Below, in pieces: positions 53,391 through 62,605 of a stretch of 64,000 nucleotides of DNA. This stretch comes from CBDBKL01 sp965206675. Lineage in GTDB: Bacteria > Bdellovibrionota > Bdellovibrionia > Bdellovibrionales > JAKFYE01. Location: the NCBI GenBank assembly GCA_965206675.1, contig CBDBKL010000006.1, positions 186,001 to 250,000 on the forward strand, written 5' to 3'. How positions within the stretch are numbered: position 1 is the first letter of the stretch; each line of letters opens with the position of its first letter. Below the pieces are notes generated by a model. The model searched no databases. It was not told the origin of the DNA and saw only the letters and a list, made by a program, of their open reading frames with translations. Both the position numbers and the translations under genes were made by a program.

Positions 53391-54416
53391 CTATTTTATG
53401 GCTTCACGAATATAAGCAGAAGCTGTGTCCATAGCCCAAACAACAGCAACGATAATAATAGCTAAACACCCAACAGCTTGCCAGAGAGCTTGACCTTGAT
53501 ATTGGATAAGCATAGTACCTATACCTCCTCCTCCGACAAGTCCAATGACAGTGGCCATACGAACATTAACATCCCAACGGAAAATGGTAAAAGAGATATA
53601 CGGTAATATAACCTGGGGAACGATAGCATACCAAATAACTTGTAAGACATCTGCACCTGTTGATTGTATGCCTTCAATGGGTCCTTCATCAGAACATTCA
53701 ATAATTTCAGAAAACTGTTTTGTCAAAGAAGCAGCCGAATGAATCATAAGAGCTAACATTCCAGCAAACGGACCAATACCTACCCATACAGAAAATATAA
53801 TCGCCCAGATAAGTGGTTCAATAGATCGTGTGATATTCATTAACACCCTTAAAATGACATAAAAACCAAATGCAACATAGTTTGATCCCATAATATTTTT
53901 AGCAGCTAAAAAACTTAATATAAATGCAATGGGAACTGCAATGACCGTTGCTAAAAAAGCTATATAGACAGTTTCAACAATAGCTAATACACCACGAGCA
54001 AAAACACTCATATCAGGCCGAATTAAATCTCCGAAAATACGATGTGCCCCTGCAAACCCCTGTTGAGAAAGTAAGTCATAGATATCAAACTCTATAACTT
54101 TTAATCCCACAACAAAAGTTACAAGAAATCCAACTTGAAGCTGAATTCCCCAAAATGTTTTCATCCATGGCTTTTCAGATCTCTCTTCAACTTTCTTATG
54201 CCCTGGTTCAAAAATATAAGTTCCAAGTGTTTTTATCCCACCCTGATTGAGAGCCATTGTAAAAAAAGCACCCAGTACCGAAGCGATGAGAAAAATCCAC
54301 ATATTTCTATCCATCAGTAACAACTCTTCTTCGCTGGATTGAGCAACTGAGAAAAATAAAACCATCAGCAGATAAGCAAAATAAATGATATCAAAAAATA
54401 AACCTTTAGGTGTCAA
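53391..54416 (-). CDS. phnE: Phosphonate/phosphite-type ABC transporter permease
   Basis: 341 aa with about seven membrane segments. The PhnE-type permease core (~140-335) contains AIIFSVWVGIGPFAGMLAL and the EAA-like segment SDEGPIEGIQSTGADVLQVI, ending with GLVGGGGIGTMLIQYQ. An extra N-terminal pair of membrane segments (~1-60) makes it longer than E. coli PhnE. The TTG start overlaps the phnC stop by 4 bp. It is the last gene of phnD-phnC-phnE. Confidence 0.9.
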   Translation of the reverse strand: MTPKGLFFDIIYFAYLLMVLFFSVAQSSEEELLLMDRNMWIFLIASVLGAFFTMALNQGGIKTLGTYIFEPGHKKVEERSEKPWMKTFWGIQLQVGFLVTFVVGLKVIEFDIYDLLSQQGFAGAHRIFGDLIRPDMSVFARGVLAIVETVYIAFLATVIAVPIAFILSFLAAKNIMGSNYVAFGFYVILRVLMNITRSIEPLIWAIIFSVWVGIGPFAGMLALMIHSAASLTKQFSEIIECSDEGPIEGIQSTGADVLQVIWYAIVPQVILPYISFTIFRWDVNVRMATVIGLVGGGGIGTMLIQYQGQALWQAVGCLAIIIVAVVWAMDTASAYIREAIK

Positions 54417-55189
54417 TGGACATGTACCTCTTGAGAGTCTTCACCGTATATTTCTTTAAACCAAGAATTATCAATATCCTCTGGTTTTCCATTAAAAACA
54501 ATTTCTCCGCTTTTTAAAGCAATCACTCGCGTAGCATATTGTCTAACCAGGCTCAGAAAATGCAAATTGCAAATAATTGTAATACCAAGTTCTTTATTTA
54601 CTTTTTCTAAATAATCCATAACAACATGACATGTTGCCGGATCCAAACTGGCTACAGGCTCATCAGCTAGAAGAATTTCTGGTTGCTGCGTAAGTGCCTT
54701 TGCAATAGCAACCCGTTGTTGTTGTCCCCCAGAAAGTTGACTCACTCTATTATAGGCTTTCTCTTTTATACCCATAAGATTCAAGTACTCCATGGCCTCT
54801 TTCTCATCATCCTTTGAAAAGAAACCAAAAAGACTTGGAAATGTTGGAGTAACAGATAGTTTGCCCATCAAAACATTACTCAGCACAGAGTGCCTTTGAA
54901 TTAAATTGAAGCTTTGAAAGATCATAGCCATTTCTTTACGTAGCTGGCGAACGGTACGACCTTTTATATTTGTAATATCATTGCCCTTAAAAGTTATCAC
55001 GCCACTTGTAGATTCATGAAGATGATTCAAACAACGCAACAAAGTGGATTTTCCCGATCCACTCAACCCAATAATAACAAGAAACTCCCCCCTTTGGACT
55101 TCAAAGCTCACTCCCTTAAGAGCTTGAACTCCATTTTCATATCTCTTCTTTAGATCCTTGACTTCAAGAATCTGTTGACCTTCATTCAT
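54413..55189 (-). CDS. phnC: Phosphonate/phosphite-type ABC transporter ATPase
   Basis: ATPase of the importer. Walker A IIGLSGSGKSTLLRCLN, Q-loop MIFQSFNLI, signature QLSGGQQQRVAIAKAL and Walker B ILLADEPVASLDP are all intact; ICNLHFLSL holds the switch His. ATG 55189 is preferred (GGAG 9 bases upstream) to an in-frame GTG at 55222 that nearly abuts phnD. C-P lyase or other phosphonate-degrading genes are not in the window, so the cargo could equally be phosphite or phosphate. Confidence 0.93.
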   Translation of the reverse strand: MNEGQQILEVKDLKKRYENGVQALKGVSFEVQRGEFLVIIGLSGSGKSTLLRCLNHLHESTSGVITFKGNDITNIKGRTVRQLRKEMAMIFQSFNLIQRHSVLSNVLMGKLSVTPTFPSLFGFFSKDDEKEAMEYLNLMGIKEKAYNRVSQLSGGQQQRVAIAKALTQQPEILLADEPVASLDPATCHVVMDYLEKVNKELGITIICNLHFLSLVRQYATRVIALKSGEIVFNGKPEDIDNSWFKEIYGEDSQEVHVH

Positions 55190-55228
55190 TTTGGATTTCT
55201 CCAACTTTCCTACAGCAGACACCCTTAT

Positions 55229-56149
55229 CTAATTCTTCTTGGATAGCTCTAACGCCGACTTCCCTAGAGTTTTTAACACATCTCTAATCCCATCATAGCG
55301 TGAATCATCTGATCGCACTAAACCTGTTACCCCATACATAGAAGAAAAAGTTTCTTTTCCCTCTTTTGTTTTTACATAATCTAGCAAAACATTAACCACG
55401 TCTTCTTTAATTTTTTTAGGTAACTCTCTCCTAAAAATAATAGGGTCATTGGGAACAGCTTCTGTTAGGGTTAAAATTTTCACTTTCTTATCCACATCAG
55501 GATATTGTGTCAGTACAAGCCGTCGTGCATCTTCAACTTTACCATTTATAGGTGGGGAATAGAATGTGGCCCCAGCGTCGACCTGCCTTTGATAAACCAT
55601 TGTTACAACGTTATCATGCCTTTGTGCAAAAACCTTTTCAGAAGGTTTAACTCCAGCATCTTTAAAAAGTTTTTCTGGCAATAAATATCCCGTTGTAGAT
55701 GCAGGGTCCACATAGGCAACACGTTTTCCATCAATATCTTTAATGGAGTTGATACCGCTATCAGCTCTAGCTATCAACTGTCCCCTATAGGTCGGTACCC
55801 CATGACGAAGAACGGTAATAAGTGCTTCGGCACCATATTTTTCATTGGCCATGATATAGCCAAAAGTATTCATTATTGCGATATCGGCCCTTGCTGTACC
55901 AAAGGCTTCCACAACAGCCACATAACTAGCTGGAACCGAAACCTTAAATTTATAGGGTGTTTCTTTCTCTAAGAACTTTGCAACAAGATCGGCCTTATTC
56001 GCTAAAAGGTTGGCATCCACAGAGGGCACAAAAAAGAGTTTAATAGGGTTTTCTTTGGTTCCAACAGAGGCCTTCTCTTTAGTACACCCCATAAAAAGAA
56101 GAATTAAATAAAATGATATAAAAAGTTTTAAAAATAGACCCCTTTGCAT
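55229..56149 (-). CDS. phnD: PhnD-type substrate-binding lipoprotein
   Basis: 306 aa, lipobox LLFMGCTKE. The mature domain is a type II periplasmic binding protein of the PhnD/PtxB family: PIKLFFVPSVDANL at the start, FGTARADIAIMNTFGYIMA, the loop DPASTTGYLLPEKLF and VPNDPIIFRRELP. It should capture phosphonate, phosphite or phosphate at the inner membrane face and hand it to PhnE. AGGAGG lies 5 bases before the ATG, fitting the high expression expected of a binding protein. Confidence 0.93.
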   Translation of the reverse strand: MQRGLFLKLFISFYLILLFMGCTKEKASVGTKENPIKLFFVPSVDANLLANKADLVAKFLEKETPYKFKVSVPASYVAVVEAFGTARADIAIMNTFGYIMANEKYGAEALITVLRHGVPTYRGQLIARADSGINSIKDIDGKRVAYVDPASTTGYLLPEKLFKDAGVKPSEKVFAQRHDNVVTMVYQRQVDAGATFYSPPINGKVEDARRLVLTQYPDVDKKVKILTLTEAVPNDPIIFRRELPKKIKEDVVNVLLDYVKTKEGKETFSSMYGVTGLVRSDDSRYDGIRDVLKTLGKSALELSKKN

Positions 56150-56454
56150 CCCATCCTCCTAAACCTGACCTAGAAGATTTGTAACAAAAATAAGAATCTG
56201 GGCCAAGAAGAAATAGGGCCTTTGACATTTTTAAATTTTAAAGAGAAAAAGCTATAACGCCACTCACCTATCAAATAATCCCCTATAAAGGAGAGGACAA
56301 ATCCAAATAAAACCTAAAACTTTAAAAGACTTTTGAATATATGGAGTCCCAAAACTCGAAAAATAACATTCAGAAAATGCTTGATGTCACCTAAAAATCT
56401 TTTGACATACCCTACTGTCATCGTATTAATCTGAAGGTCTCCCCCAAAAACAAC

Positions 56455-56512
56455 GATACGCCCTGCGCCTTAAAGAACTCATTTTGGAACCTTATAAAAA
56501 AACCTCCCTCTG
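56455..56512 (-). repeat. Decayed fragment of palindromic family 2 (in 56150-56538 gap)
   Basis: GATACGCCCTGCGCCT and the following bases match the inner strand of the 9053-9178 element with about four mismatches in 34. The tail ATAAAAAAACCTCCCTCT is shared with the 19.3-kb fragment. Apart from this and the phnD promoter region, the 389-bp gap contains nothing recognisable. Confidence 0.65.
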
Positions 56513-56538
56513 TAACCCATAAAATAAAGAAAGAAGAG

Positions 56539-56856
56539 TCACTTCCCTAGCTTTACCCCCCTAAGGGAAGAAGACAGACATTGAATCGCTCTGTACAAAC
56601 TCCTCATAGCTATCCCAACACTCCACCAAAATATGTATTGAAAAGCAAATGGCAATAGAGAAGAAACAATAGACGACCCTAAAAAATCATATGTTAAATA
56701 CACAATAAAAGAACTATAGAAAACAATTTTATCAAAAAGAAGATAAGCCCCTCCCTGACTGTCTGTAAAACAAACCATATGGATAGCCACACAGAAAAGC
56801 CAGATATTAGCTATAATTTGAGTCCGCAAAAGTGTTTTTACAGTTGATTTTTTCAC
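56539..56856 (-). CDS. Small membrane protein, unknown function
   Basis: 105 aa with probably three hydrophobic segments (~12-30, ~42-58, ~65-85) and a basic C-terminus. No family is recognised. The GTG start overlaps the stop of the TPR gene by 4 bp, so it is co-translated with it and may act with that membrane-anchored protein. There is no independent ribosome-binding site. Confidence 0.65.
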   Translation of the reverse strand: MKKSTVKTLLRTQIIANIWLFCVAIHMVCFTDSQGGAYLLFDKIVFYSSFIVYLTYDFLGSSIVSSLLPFAFQYIFWWSVGIAMRSLYRAIQCLSSSLRGVKLGK

Positions 56857-58553
56857 TCAATCCCGTTCATTAACCCCTGAAGTTCCAATAAAGGATTATA
56901 AAAAGGAGAGAGTTCCAATCCCTCTGATAGTCTTTTTCTCGCCTCTTTAGTTTTTCCCTCTTCAAAGTGCAATCGCGCTAAACCAGCAATGGCAGAAATA
57001 TTTTTTGGGTCCATCTTTAAAAGATTCCCCCATGCCTCCCTTGCGCAAGAAAAATCTTTATCTTCCATACAATAACGACCTTGTAGAAGCACAGGCAGCT
57101 CATACCCCTTGTTGTTTGCAAGAGCAATTTTTACGATAGCTCTTGCTTCATTCAATCGCCCTAAAACAAATTGGATATAACTGTAAACAGATTGAATCAA
57201 GCTATCATCTGGAACTTGTCTTACAATGTGCTCTATAATTTCACGCCCCTCTGACTTTCCTCTACCTAAAAAAGACAACAATCCATGAGCTGCCGTCAGA
57301 TGGGGTGTTTTTTCCAAATCTTCATACATATGCTTAAACAACTTAAACAGATGATTCCACTGCCCTCTATCTCTAAATAAGATAGGACTTTTCATATGTT
57401 CTTGTGTCAACATAGGATCAGAGTCTAACATTTTACCTAACTGCTCCTGAACTTTTTCCATCTCTCCCATTATATGGAAAAGGTAAGCCCTCATCATATA
57501 AACTTCTTGAACATAACTTGTTCCTGATTCCAAATATTTTGCAAGAGCTTCTTCTGCATGTTTTATATAAAAAACATCCGTATCATTTTCAGATAAGTGA
57601 ATAGCAATTTCTGATAACAATAGAACAAATATCCCATCATTAACTTTTGAAATTTCTAACACTTTTAGAAGGTCACTGTAGGCCATAGAATAGTTATTTA
57701 AATAGTAAGAAACAATGGATCTATTAAAAAGGGCTGGAATATAATTAGCATCAATTTTTAAGGCTTTTTCTAGATTTTCACTGGCTTTGTTATATTTTAA
57801 TTCTTTTATAGAAGCCAAAGCTATAAGATTGAATATCTGCTTCCTTAACTCACTTTTAAATTCCAACTCCAATTGTTTATTAAGTAATTTTTCTGCTTGA
57901 ACTATTTCATAATCATTTATCAACAATGGCACCAAGTGCAAAACAACTTCAGTTTGGTTTGGATTCATTGTATTAGCTTCGACAAAAAATGTGCGCGCAT
58001 TCAGAAGGTCTCCCATACGTTCCGCAGCAAGTCCTTTCTCCATAAGATTTTGAAAGACTTTAGGGTCAAAATCAGATGGAGCTTTAACAGGATTAAACCT
58101 ATCCAATAGAATAACTCCAAAAACTAATAGAAGAGACATAAGAAACCATATTTTCCACCCGCCCAATGGTTTCTTGCCTGTATTTTGAGGACCATAAAGA
58201 GTTGCATTATTTTTAGCACCCGCTGTCTCCCCTTCTCCATGAAATTCCGACCCTTTTTCGGAATCTGATTCTTGTGTATCTCCAATATTTTCTTGAGTAT
58301 CCCATTGAGTATCTTCTTCTTTTTGAAATCCTGGATCAGTAACAGTAGAATGCTCGGCATTTTGCACTTCGCGCAGTAGAGTTTTAAAAGTTTTTTGATC
58401 ACGCAGATAAGTCCAGCGACCAAAACATTCCGTAATTTCATCTAACGCTATAATATGACCAGCACGTATGTTGGCATTAACATCTTCAGTCGTAAAGGGA
58501 CCTAATATCTTATGGTTTGATTTAATGATCCAGATTCTTGCAGAGCTGCTCAC
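56853..58553 (-). CDS. GYF_2 domain - transmembrane - TPR protein
   Basis: 566 aa. An N-terminal GYF_2-like module (~5-60, SNHKILGPFTTEDV) is followed by an acidic linker (~70-125), one membrane segment (~133-152, WKIWFLMSLLLVFGVILL) and about ten TPR-like helical pairs (~165-560, for example AASENLEKALKIDANYIPALFN). The GYF_2 module would be cytoplasmic and the TPR array periplasmic. GYF and TPR proteins occur in gliding and pilus machineries of myxobacteria, but a link here is inference. The GTG start has GGGAG 7 bases upstream. Confidence 0.82.
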   Translation of the reverse strand: MSSSARIWIIKSNHKILGPFTTEDVNANIRAGHIIALDEITECFGRWTYLRDQKTFKTLLREVQNAEHSTVTDPGFQKEEDTQWDTQENIGDTQESDSEKGSEFHGEGETAGAKNNATLYGPQNTGKKPLGGWKIWFLMSLLLVFGVILLDRFNPVKAPSDFDPKVFQNLMEKGLAAERMGDLLNARTFFVEANTMNPNQTEVVLHLVPLLINDYEIVQAEKLLNKQLELEFKSELRKQIFNLIALASIKELKYNKASENLEKALKIDANYIPALFNRSIVSYYLNNYSMAYSDLLKVLEISKVNDGIFVLLLSEIAIHLSENDTDVFYIKHAEEALAKYLESGTSYVQEVYMMRAYLFHIMGEMEKVQEQLGKMLDSDPMLTQEHMKSPILFRDRGQWNHLFKLFKHMYEDLEKTPHLTAAHGLLSFLGRGKSEGREIIEHIVRQVPDDSLIQSVYSYIQFVLGRLNEARAIVKIALANNKGYELPVLLQGRYCMEDKDFSCAREAWGNLLKMDPKNISAIAGLARLHFEEGKTKEARKRLSEGLELSPFYNPLLELQGLMNGIE

Positions 58554-58672
58554 TATTTCTCCCTATATCAAATACATCTACTCTTCATATTCTTCGAAAC
58601 TTGTAGTGTTTTTATTATACCTTTCCATAAAATCTTCATTTTTTATAAAAACAATATACCATCAAGATGGCT

Positions 58673-60196
58673 TTAAACACCTTCCTTAACTTTATCACTC
58701 TCAATACCTATAACCTCAATGGGAACAAAGTCAGGTTTAAAACCCTCAGGCACACTTGCTACGCTCACACAGTTTTTAGAAGTACTCTTAGCTTGATAGA
58801 GAGAATCATCTGCTGACTTGAGCAAAGATTCACCACTCTCGCTGACACTCGGATACTCACTGACACCCACACTGATGGTCACTTTTCCTAGTGGCTGCTG
58901 TTCCCCATAGGGAAGTCCTGCTTCCTCAATCGTACGCCTTAATCTTTCTGCCTTCAGCGCAGCACCCTTCAAGGATGTATGGGGTAAAAGAAGCACAAAC
59001 TCCTGCCCCTCCATTCTAGCAACAATATCATTAATACGACTTGTTTTAACTAGAATCGTTGCAATCATTCTTAAAAGCTGATCCCCCATAGGGCGACCAT
59101 TTTGATCGTTATACGATTTAAAGTGATCAACATCCAAATATATCAACGAGACAGGCATCTTTGTTCTTCGTGCCCTACTAATTTCCTCTGTGATTTTCTG
59201 ATGAATGCAATCTCTATTCAATAAACCTGTTAAAGCATCCTTAATACTCATGTCATGAATTTTCTTTTGCAAAGAAATATTATCGTAAGAGATACTAAAA
59301 AATTTATTAAAACTATTTAAAGCTTTTGAGTCTGCACTCTTGTTTGCAGGTTTCAAAACAAGCGTTATACCCACAAAGCCTTCTTTAACCTCTAGAGGCA
59401 TAGCTATAAATTTATCTTCTTTAAAAACTGTATTTACAAGTGCTTTTAGTTTCTGCATTTTATTGGGCTTTCTTAACATATCAATAAGATTAGAAGCCTC
59501 AATATCATCCAATCGTATACCCACTTGTCTTAACTTTTCCATAGGATACTGAGAACTCTGAATAGCAGATAAGGCCATATAAGAGGGCATATATCTTAAA
59601 AAGATAACAGGAGACCCTCCCATCAATTCACTCACTTGATTTAAGTAAATCTGTACGGTTTCTTTTAAGGTCTTTGCTTTCTCAATGCCTTCTATAAGTG
59701 TTGTTAATTTTTGAATATCTTTTTTTTCTTCTTTTGTACTTGATTGATTCATTTTTTTATTTTTTTTCTTCAACTCGACATGAAGTTGTTCATTTTCATA
59801 TTGCAAATACAACTTTTCAGCAGCTTTATCTACTTTTCTAACAACATCTTCTAATTCCTCAAAGGGTTTGTAGACATAATCATAAGCCCCCATGTTGATG
59901 GACTTTAAACCTGTTTCTAAATTGGCATGAGAGATCATTATCAGAAACTGAATCTCATCACTTGCTTCACTCACTTTTGAAAGTAACTCAAGACCAGATT
60001 GCCCTGACATATGAAGATCACTTAATATGATATGCGGAGGCGAAGATTTAATTTTTTTTAGTACATCTTCAGCCGTAGAAAAAGTTTTTACAGTATAGCC
60101 TGCATCGCTAAGGTTTTGTTTTAAAGTGCTGCAAATGCTCTCTTCATCATCTACTACATAGACTAAAAAATCTTTTCGAAGCTCTGATATCTTCAA
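58673..60196 (-). CDS. Response regulator with degenerate GGDEF domain (probable c-di-GMP receptor)
   Basis: 507 aa: receiver (phosphoacceptor Asp60 in ILSDLHMSG, Lys110 in YKPF), coiled region (~120-155), a GAF-like middle (~160-300) and a GGDEF domain (~315-485). The substrate loop YLDVDHFKSYND is present. The active-site motif reads EGQEF (396-400) instead of GGDEF/GGEEF, losing the metal-binding acidic residue, so cyclase activity is unlikely. The inhibitory I-site RxxD is intact (RIND, 387-390) at the canonical 5-residue distance. This pattern fits a c-di-GMP effector. The TTG start overlaps the kinase stop by 4 bp. Confidence 0.9.
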   Translation of the reverse strand: MKISELRKDFLVYVVDDEESICSTLKQNLSDAGYTVKTFSTAEDVLKKIKSSPPHIILSDLHMSGQSGLELLSKVSEASDEIQFLIMISHANLETGLKSINMGAYDYVYKPFEELEDVVRKVDKAAEKLYLQYENEQLHVELKKKNKKMNQSSTKEEKKDIQKLTTLIEGIEKAKTLKETVQIYLNQVSELMGGSPVIFLRYMPSYMALSAIQSSQYPMEKLRQVGIRLDDIEASNLIDMLRKPNKMQKLKALVNTVFKEDKFIAMPLEVKEGFVGITLVLKPANKSADSKALNSFNKFFSISYDNISLQKKIHDMSIKDALTGLLNRDCIHQKITEEISRARRTKMPVSLIYLDVDHFKSYNDQNGRPMGDQLLRMIATILVKTSRINDIVARMEGQEFVLLLPHTSLKGAALKAERLRRTIEEAGLPYGEQQPLGKVTISVGVSEYPSVSESGESLLKSADDSLYQAKSTSKNCVSVASVPEGFKPDFVPIEVIGIESDKVKEGV

Positions 60197-62385
60197 TCCT
60201 TAATCCTCGGTTTACGAATATTCACATGAAATTTCTCTAAGAAAAACGTGTTTTTTAGCTCCATCAACTCATCCTCTTCCTTTGACGTCAAAGGCAGCTC
60301 TTCCATTTTCGAAAACTTTCTTTCTAAAGCACTGTCCTCATCTCTTTCTTCACTCCCCTCTATTGCCAAAGCCATCTCTTCCTCACTGGAATGATCGGAA
60401 TGAGATATATCTGTTTCAGACTGTTCTCCTTCTGAAGTCTGCCAGTCCAATTGAGACAAAGAGGATTGCTCTTTAGAGAAGCCTTTTCCTTCTTGACTCT
60501 GATCTGCTAAAAAAGTTTCTGTATCATCAGGTTTATCGACTCCTATCTCCTCCATTTGAACATTAGAATCTGATAATAAGCCCTCTGTTTGTTCTTCGTT
60601 CTTCTCATGGGATAATACATTGGATTCTGCTACAGGAGAAAACATGACTTCTGCAAAAGGAAACTCCATAAAAAATGTTGTTCCAGAGCCCAAATCTGAT
60701 TCCACATAGAATTTTGCCCCGTGATTTTTCATAATACCAAGAGACGCTGATAACCCAATGCCTCTTCTATCTGATAGTGGTGATTTTTCTTCTGTAAAAA
60801 AGGGTTCAAATATACGCTCTTTTACCTCTGCATTCATTCCCGGGCCTGTATCTTGGACTTTTAGCTGTACACATTTTTCCATGTTCTGCAAATAAATATG
60901 AACCTCTTTCTGTTCAGAGTTTTCGACGGCCTGACTGGCATTCATCATGAGATTTAATAAAACATATTCCAATTGACTGGGATTGGCATTAATTTCTGAT
61001 GTGGATTCAAAATGTTTATGAAGCTTTATTCCTTTGAGTGAAAACTGATGATTCACAAAGTTTAAAATACGGTTCACAATCTGATGTAAATCTACACGTG
61101 AAAAGGTGGTTTTCTCAAGTTGAGCGAACTTGATAAGATTTTCAGTTAACTCCTTCACTCTACGTGTTTCTTTTTCAATTGTTTCTATATGATTCTTTAA
61201 TTCACCCTCCGCCTTGGCTTTAGCTAACTGAGCATGACCTAACACTCCCAGAAGCGGATTTTTTATCTCCCGCGCTAAACGTCCGCTTAATTCTTCAAGT
61301 GCCGATGTTCTTTCCTTTTTTACCAGATCCTCTTTTTGAGAATCCCATTTTTTTTCTCGATCTATCAAATGACGCCTTAGATCCTCAAAGTCTTCCTCTA
61401 ACTCCCCTATCTCATTATTGGTGTTCACTTGAAATTGACCCTTACGAAAATCTCTAAGAACAGATTTTATAGCTGAAAGAGACTGAGTGAACCTCTTTGC
61501 AAAAAGTGAAGTAAAAAGAAAAGCCAGAATAATAAAGCCCAAGCCTATAGCCAGTGTTTGCCAAAAAAGATCTTCTAAGATAGCAAAAGCCATTCCCTTT
61601 TGAGTTGAAGCCACAGCATACAAGTTTGATTCTCCCACTTTCCTATAACTTGTAACGAGAGTATCTCCCTGTTCATTCTTGCTCTCACCTGTAAAATGCT
61701 CCGTGCTTTGGAACTGATTTTCCGACAACTTTCCAATTTGATTTTCTAAGGGATGGGCAAAGATAAAACCTTCCTCATCCAATAAGTACACTTCATTCAT
61801 GTCGCCTTTAAAATCCGAAACCAAATCACTCATACTTTCAGAGCTAAAGAGCCCCACAATCACTGCAGTGGAGTTTTTCCCCACAGAAACAGGAAATGCG
61901 AGCCCAAAGGTCAAATCCCGACTGAAATTTTCAAGATGTAAAAAATGACTTTCTTTAAGACGACCGACAGGAACAGTTTGTAAGACTTTTTGTTCATAAT
62001 CTTTGGGCCAATTCATAGAGGATGTGGACTGAGTGTTTTTTTCAAACCAATATATGTCCCATGACTGACCATCAAATTGAAGTACGCCTATAGCTAAGAA
62101 AGGTTCATAGCCGGAAGAAAATAGCGAATCACCAAGAAAAGGTTTATTTGCGGAGATTAAAGATTCACGATGGCTTACAAAAGAAGCCATTTTATTTTTC
62201 AAACTCACAATTCGATCTTCCGCACGACGTGACACATTCAGAGCAAACTTTTTAGAAAATTCGTAGAGAAAGGGTTCTTTATCCTCTTGAAAAAGCGATG
62301 TTGTTTTCCACAACATCACACCTATAAGGGGCAATAAAATACTCAAGAAAAATAAAAAGATTTTATTTGATACTGATAAGCGCAC
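60193..62385 (-). CDS. Histidine-kinase-like sensor lacking the phosphoacceptor His
   Basis: About 730 aa: two membrane segments (~8-28, ~275-298) flanking a dCACHE-like periplasmic sensor, HAMP, HisKA-like region and HATPase_c, then a ~110-residue acidic Ser/Glu tail. The H-box reads RLAREIKNPLLGV where active kinases have LAHEI; the codon (CGG at 61270-61272) differs from a His codon at two positions. The ATPase boxes look intact (NLMMNASQAVE, DTGPGM, RRGIGLSASLG). GTG 62385 is preferred to TTG 62433 because AGAGGGG lies 6 bases upstream and it gives MRLSVSNKIFLFFLSIL. It overlaps the response-regulator gene. Confidence 0.88.
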   Translation of the reverse strand: MRLSVSNKIFLFFLSILLPLIGVMLWKTTSLFQEDKEPFLYEFSKKFALNVSRRAEDRIVSLKNKMASFVSHRESLISANKPFLGDSLFSSGYEPFLAIGVLQFDGQSWDIYWFEKNTQSTSSMNWPKDYEQKVLQTVPVGRLKESHFLHLENFSRDLTFGLAFPVSVGKNSTAVIVGLFSSESMSDLVSDFKGDMNEVYLLDEEGFIFAHPLENQIGKLSENQFQSTEHFTGESKNEQGDTLVTSYRKVGESNLYAVASTQKGMAFAILEDLFWQTLAIGLGFIILAFLFTSLFAKRFTQSLSAIKSVLRDFRKGQFQVNTNNEIGELEEDFEDLRRHLIDREKKWDSQKEDLVKKERTSALEELSGRLAREIKNPLLGVLGHAQLAKAKAEGELKNHIETIEKETRRVKELTENLIKFAQLEKTTFSRVDLHQIVNRILNFVNHQFSLKGIKLHKHFESTSEINANPSQLEYVLLNLMMNASQAVENSEQKEVHIYLQNMEKCVQLKVQDTGPGMNAEVKERIFEPFFTEEKSPLSDRRGIGLSASLGIMKNHGAKFYVESDLGSGTTFFMEFPFAEVMFSPVAESNVLSHEKNEEQTEGLLSDSNVQMEEIGVDKPDDTETFLADQSQEGKGFSKEQSSLSQLDWQTSEGEQSETDISHSDHSSEEEMALAIEGSEERDEDSALERKFSKMEELPLTSKEEDELMELKNTFFLEKFHVNIRKPRIKD

Positions 62386-62605
62386 CCCATACCCCTCTAG
62401 TTGGCGTATAAATTGCCAACTTATTTTTACCAACCTCTGAGGATCAAGTCATGGACCTTTATAGATGTTTTATACGATCTATAACGCTAAGGGTCGCCAA
62501 ATGTATTTTCACAGGCAAAAGAGCTAAATCCTATGGGCGTGATAATCTCATCCACCGTATTTGAAAGTCATGCTCTATTCCGGGAAGGATATTAAAGATA
62601 AGCTC

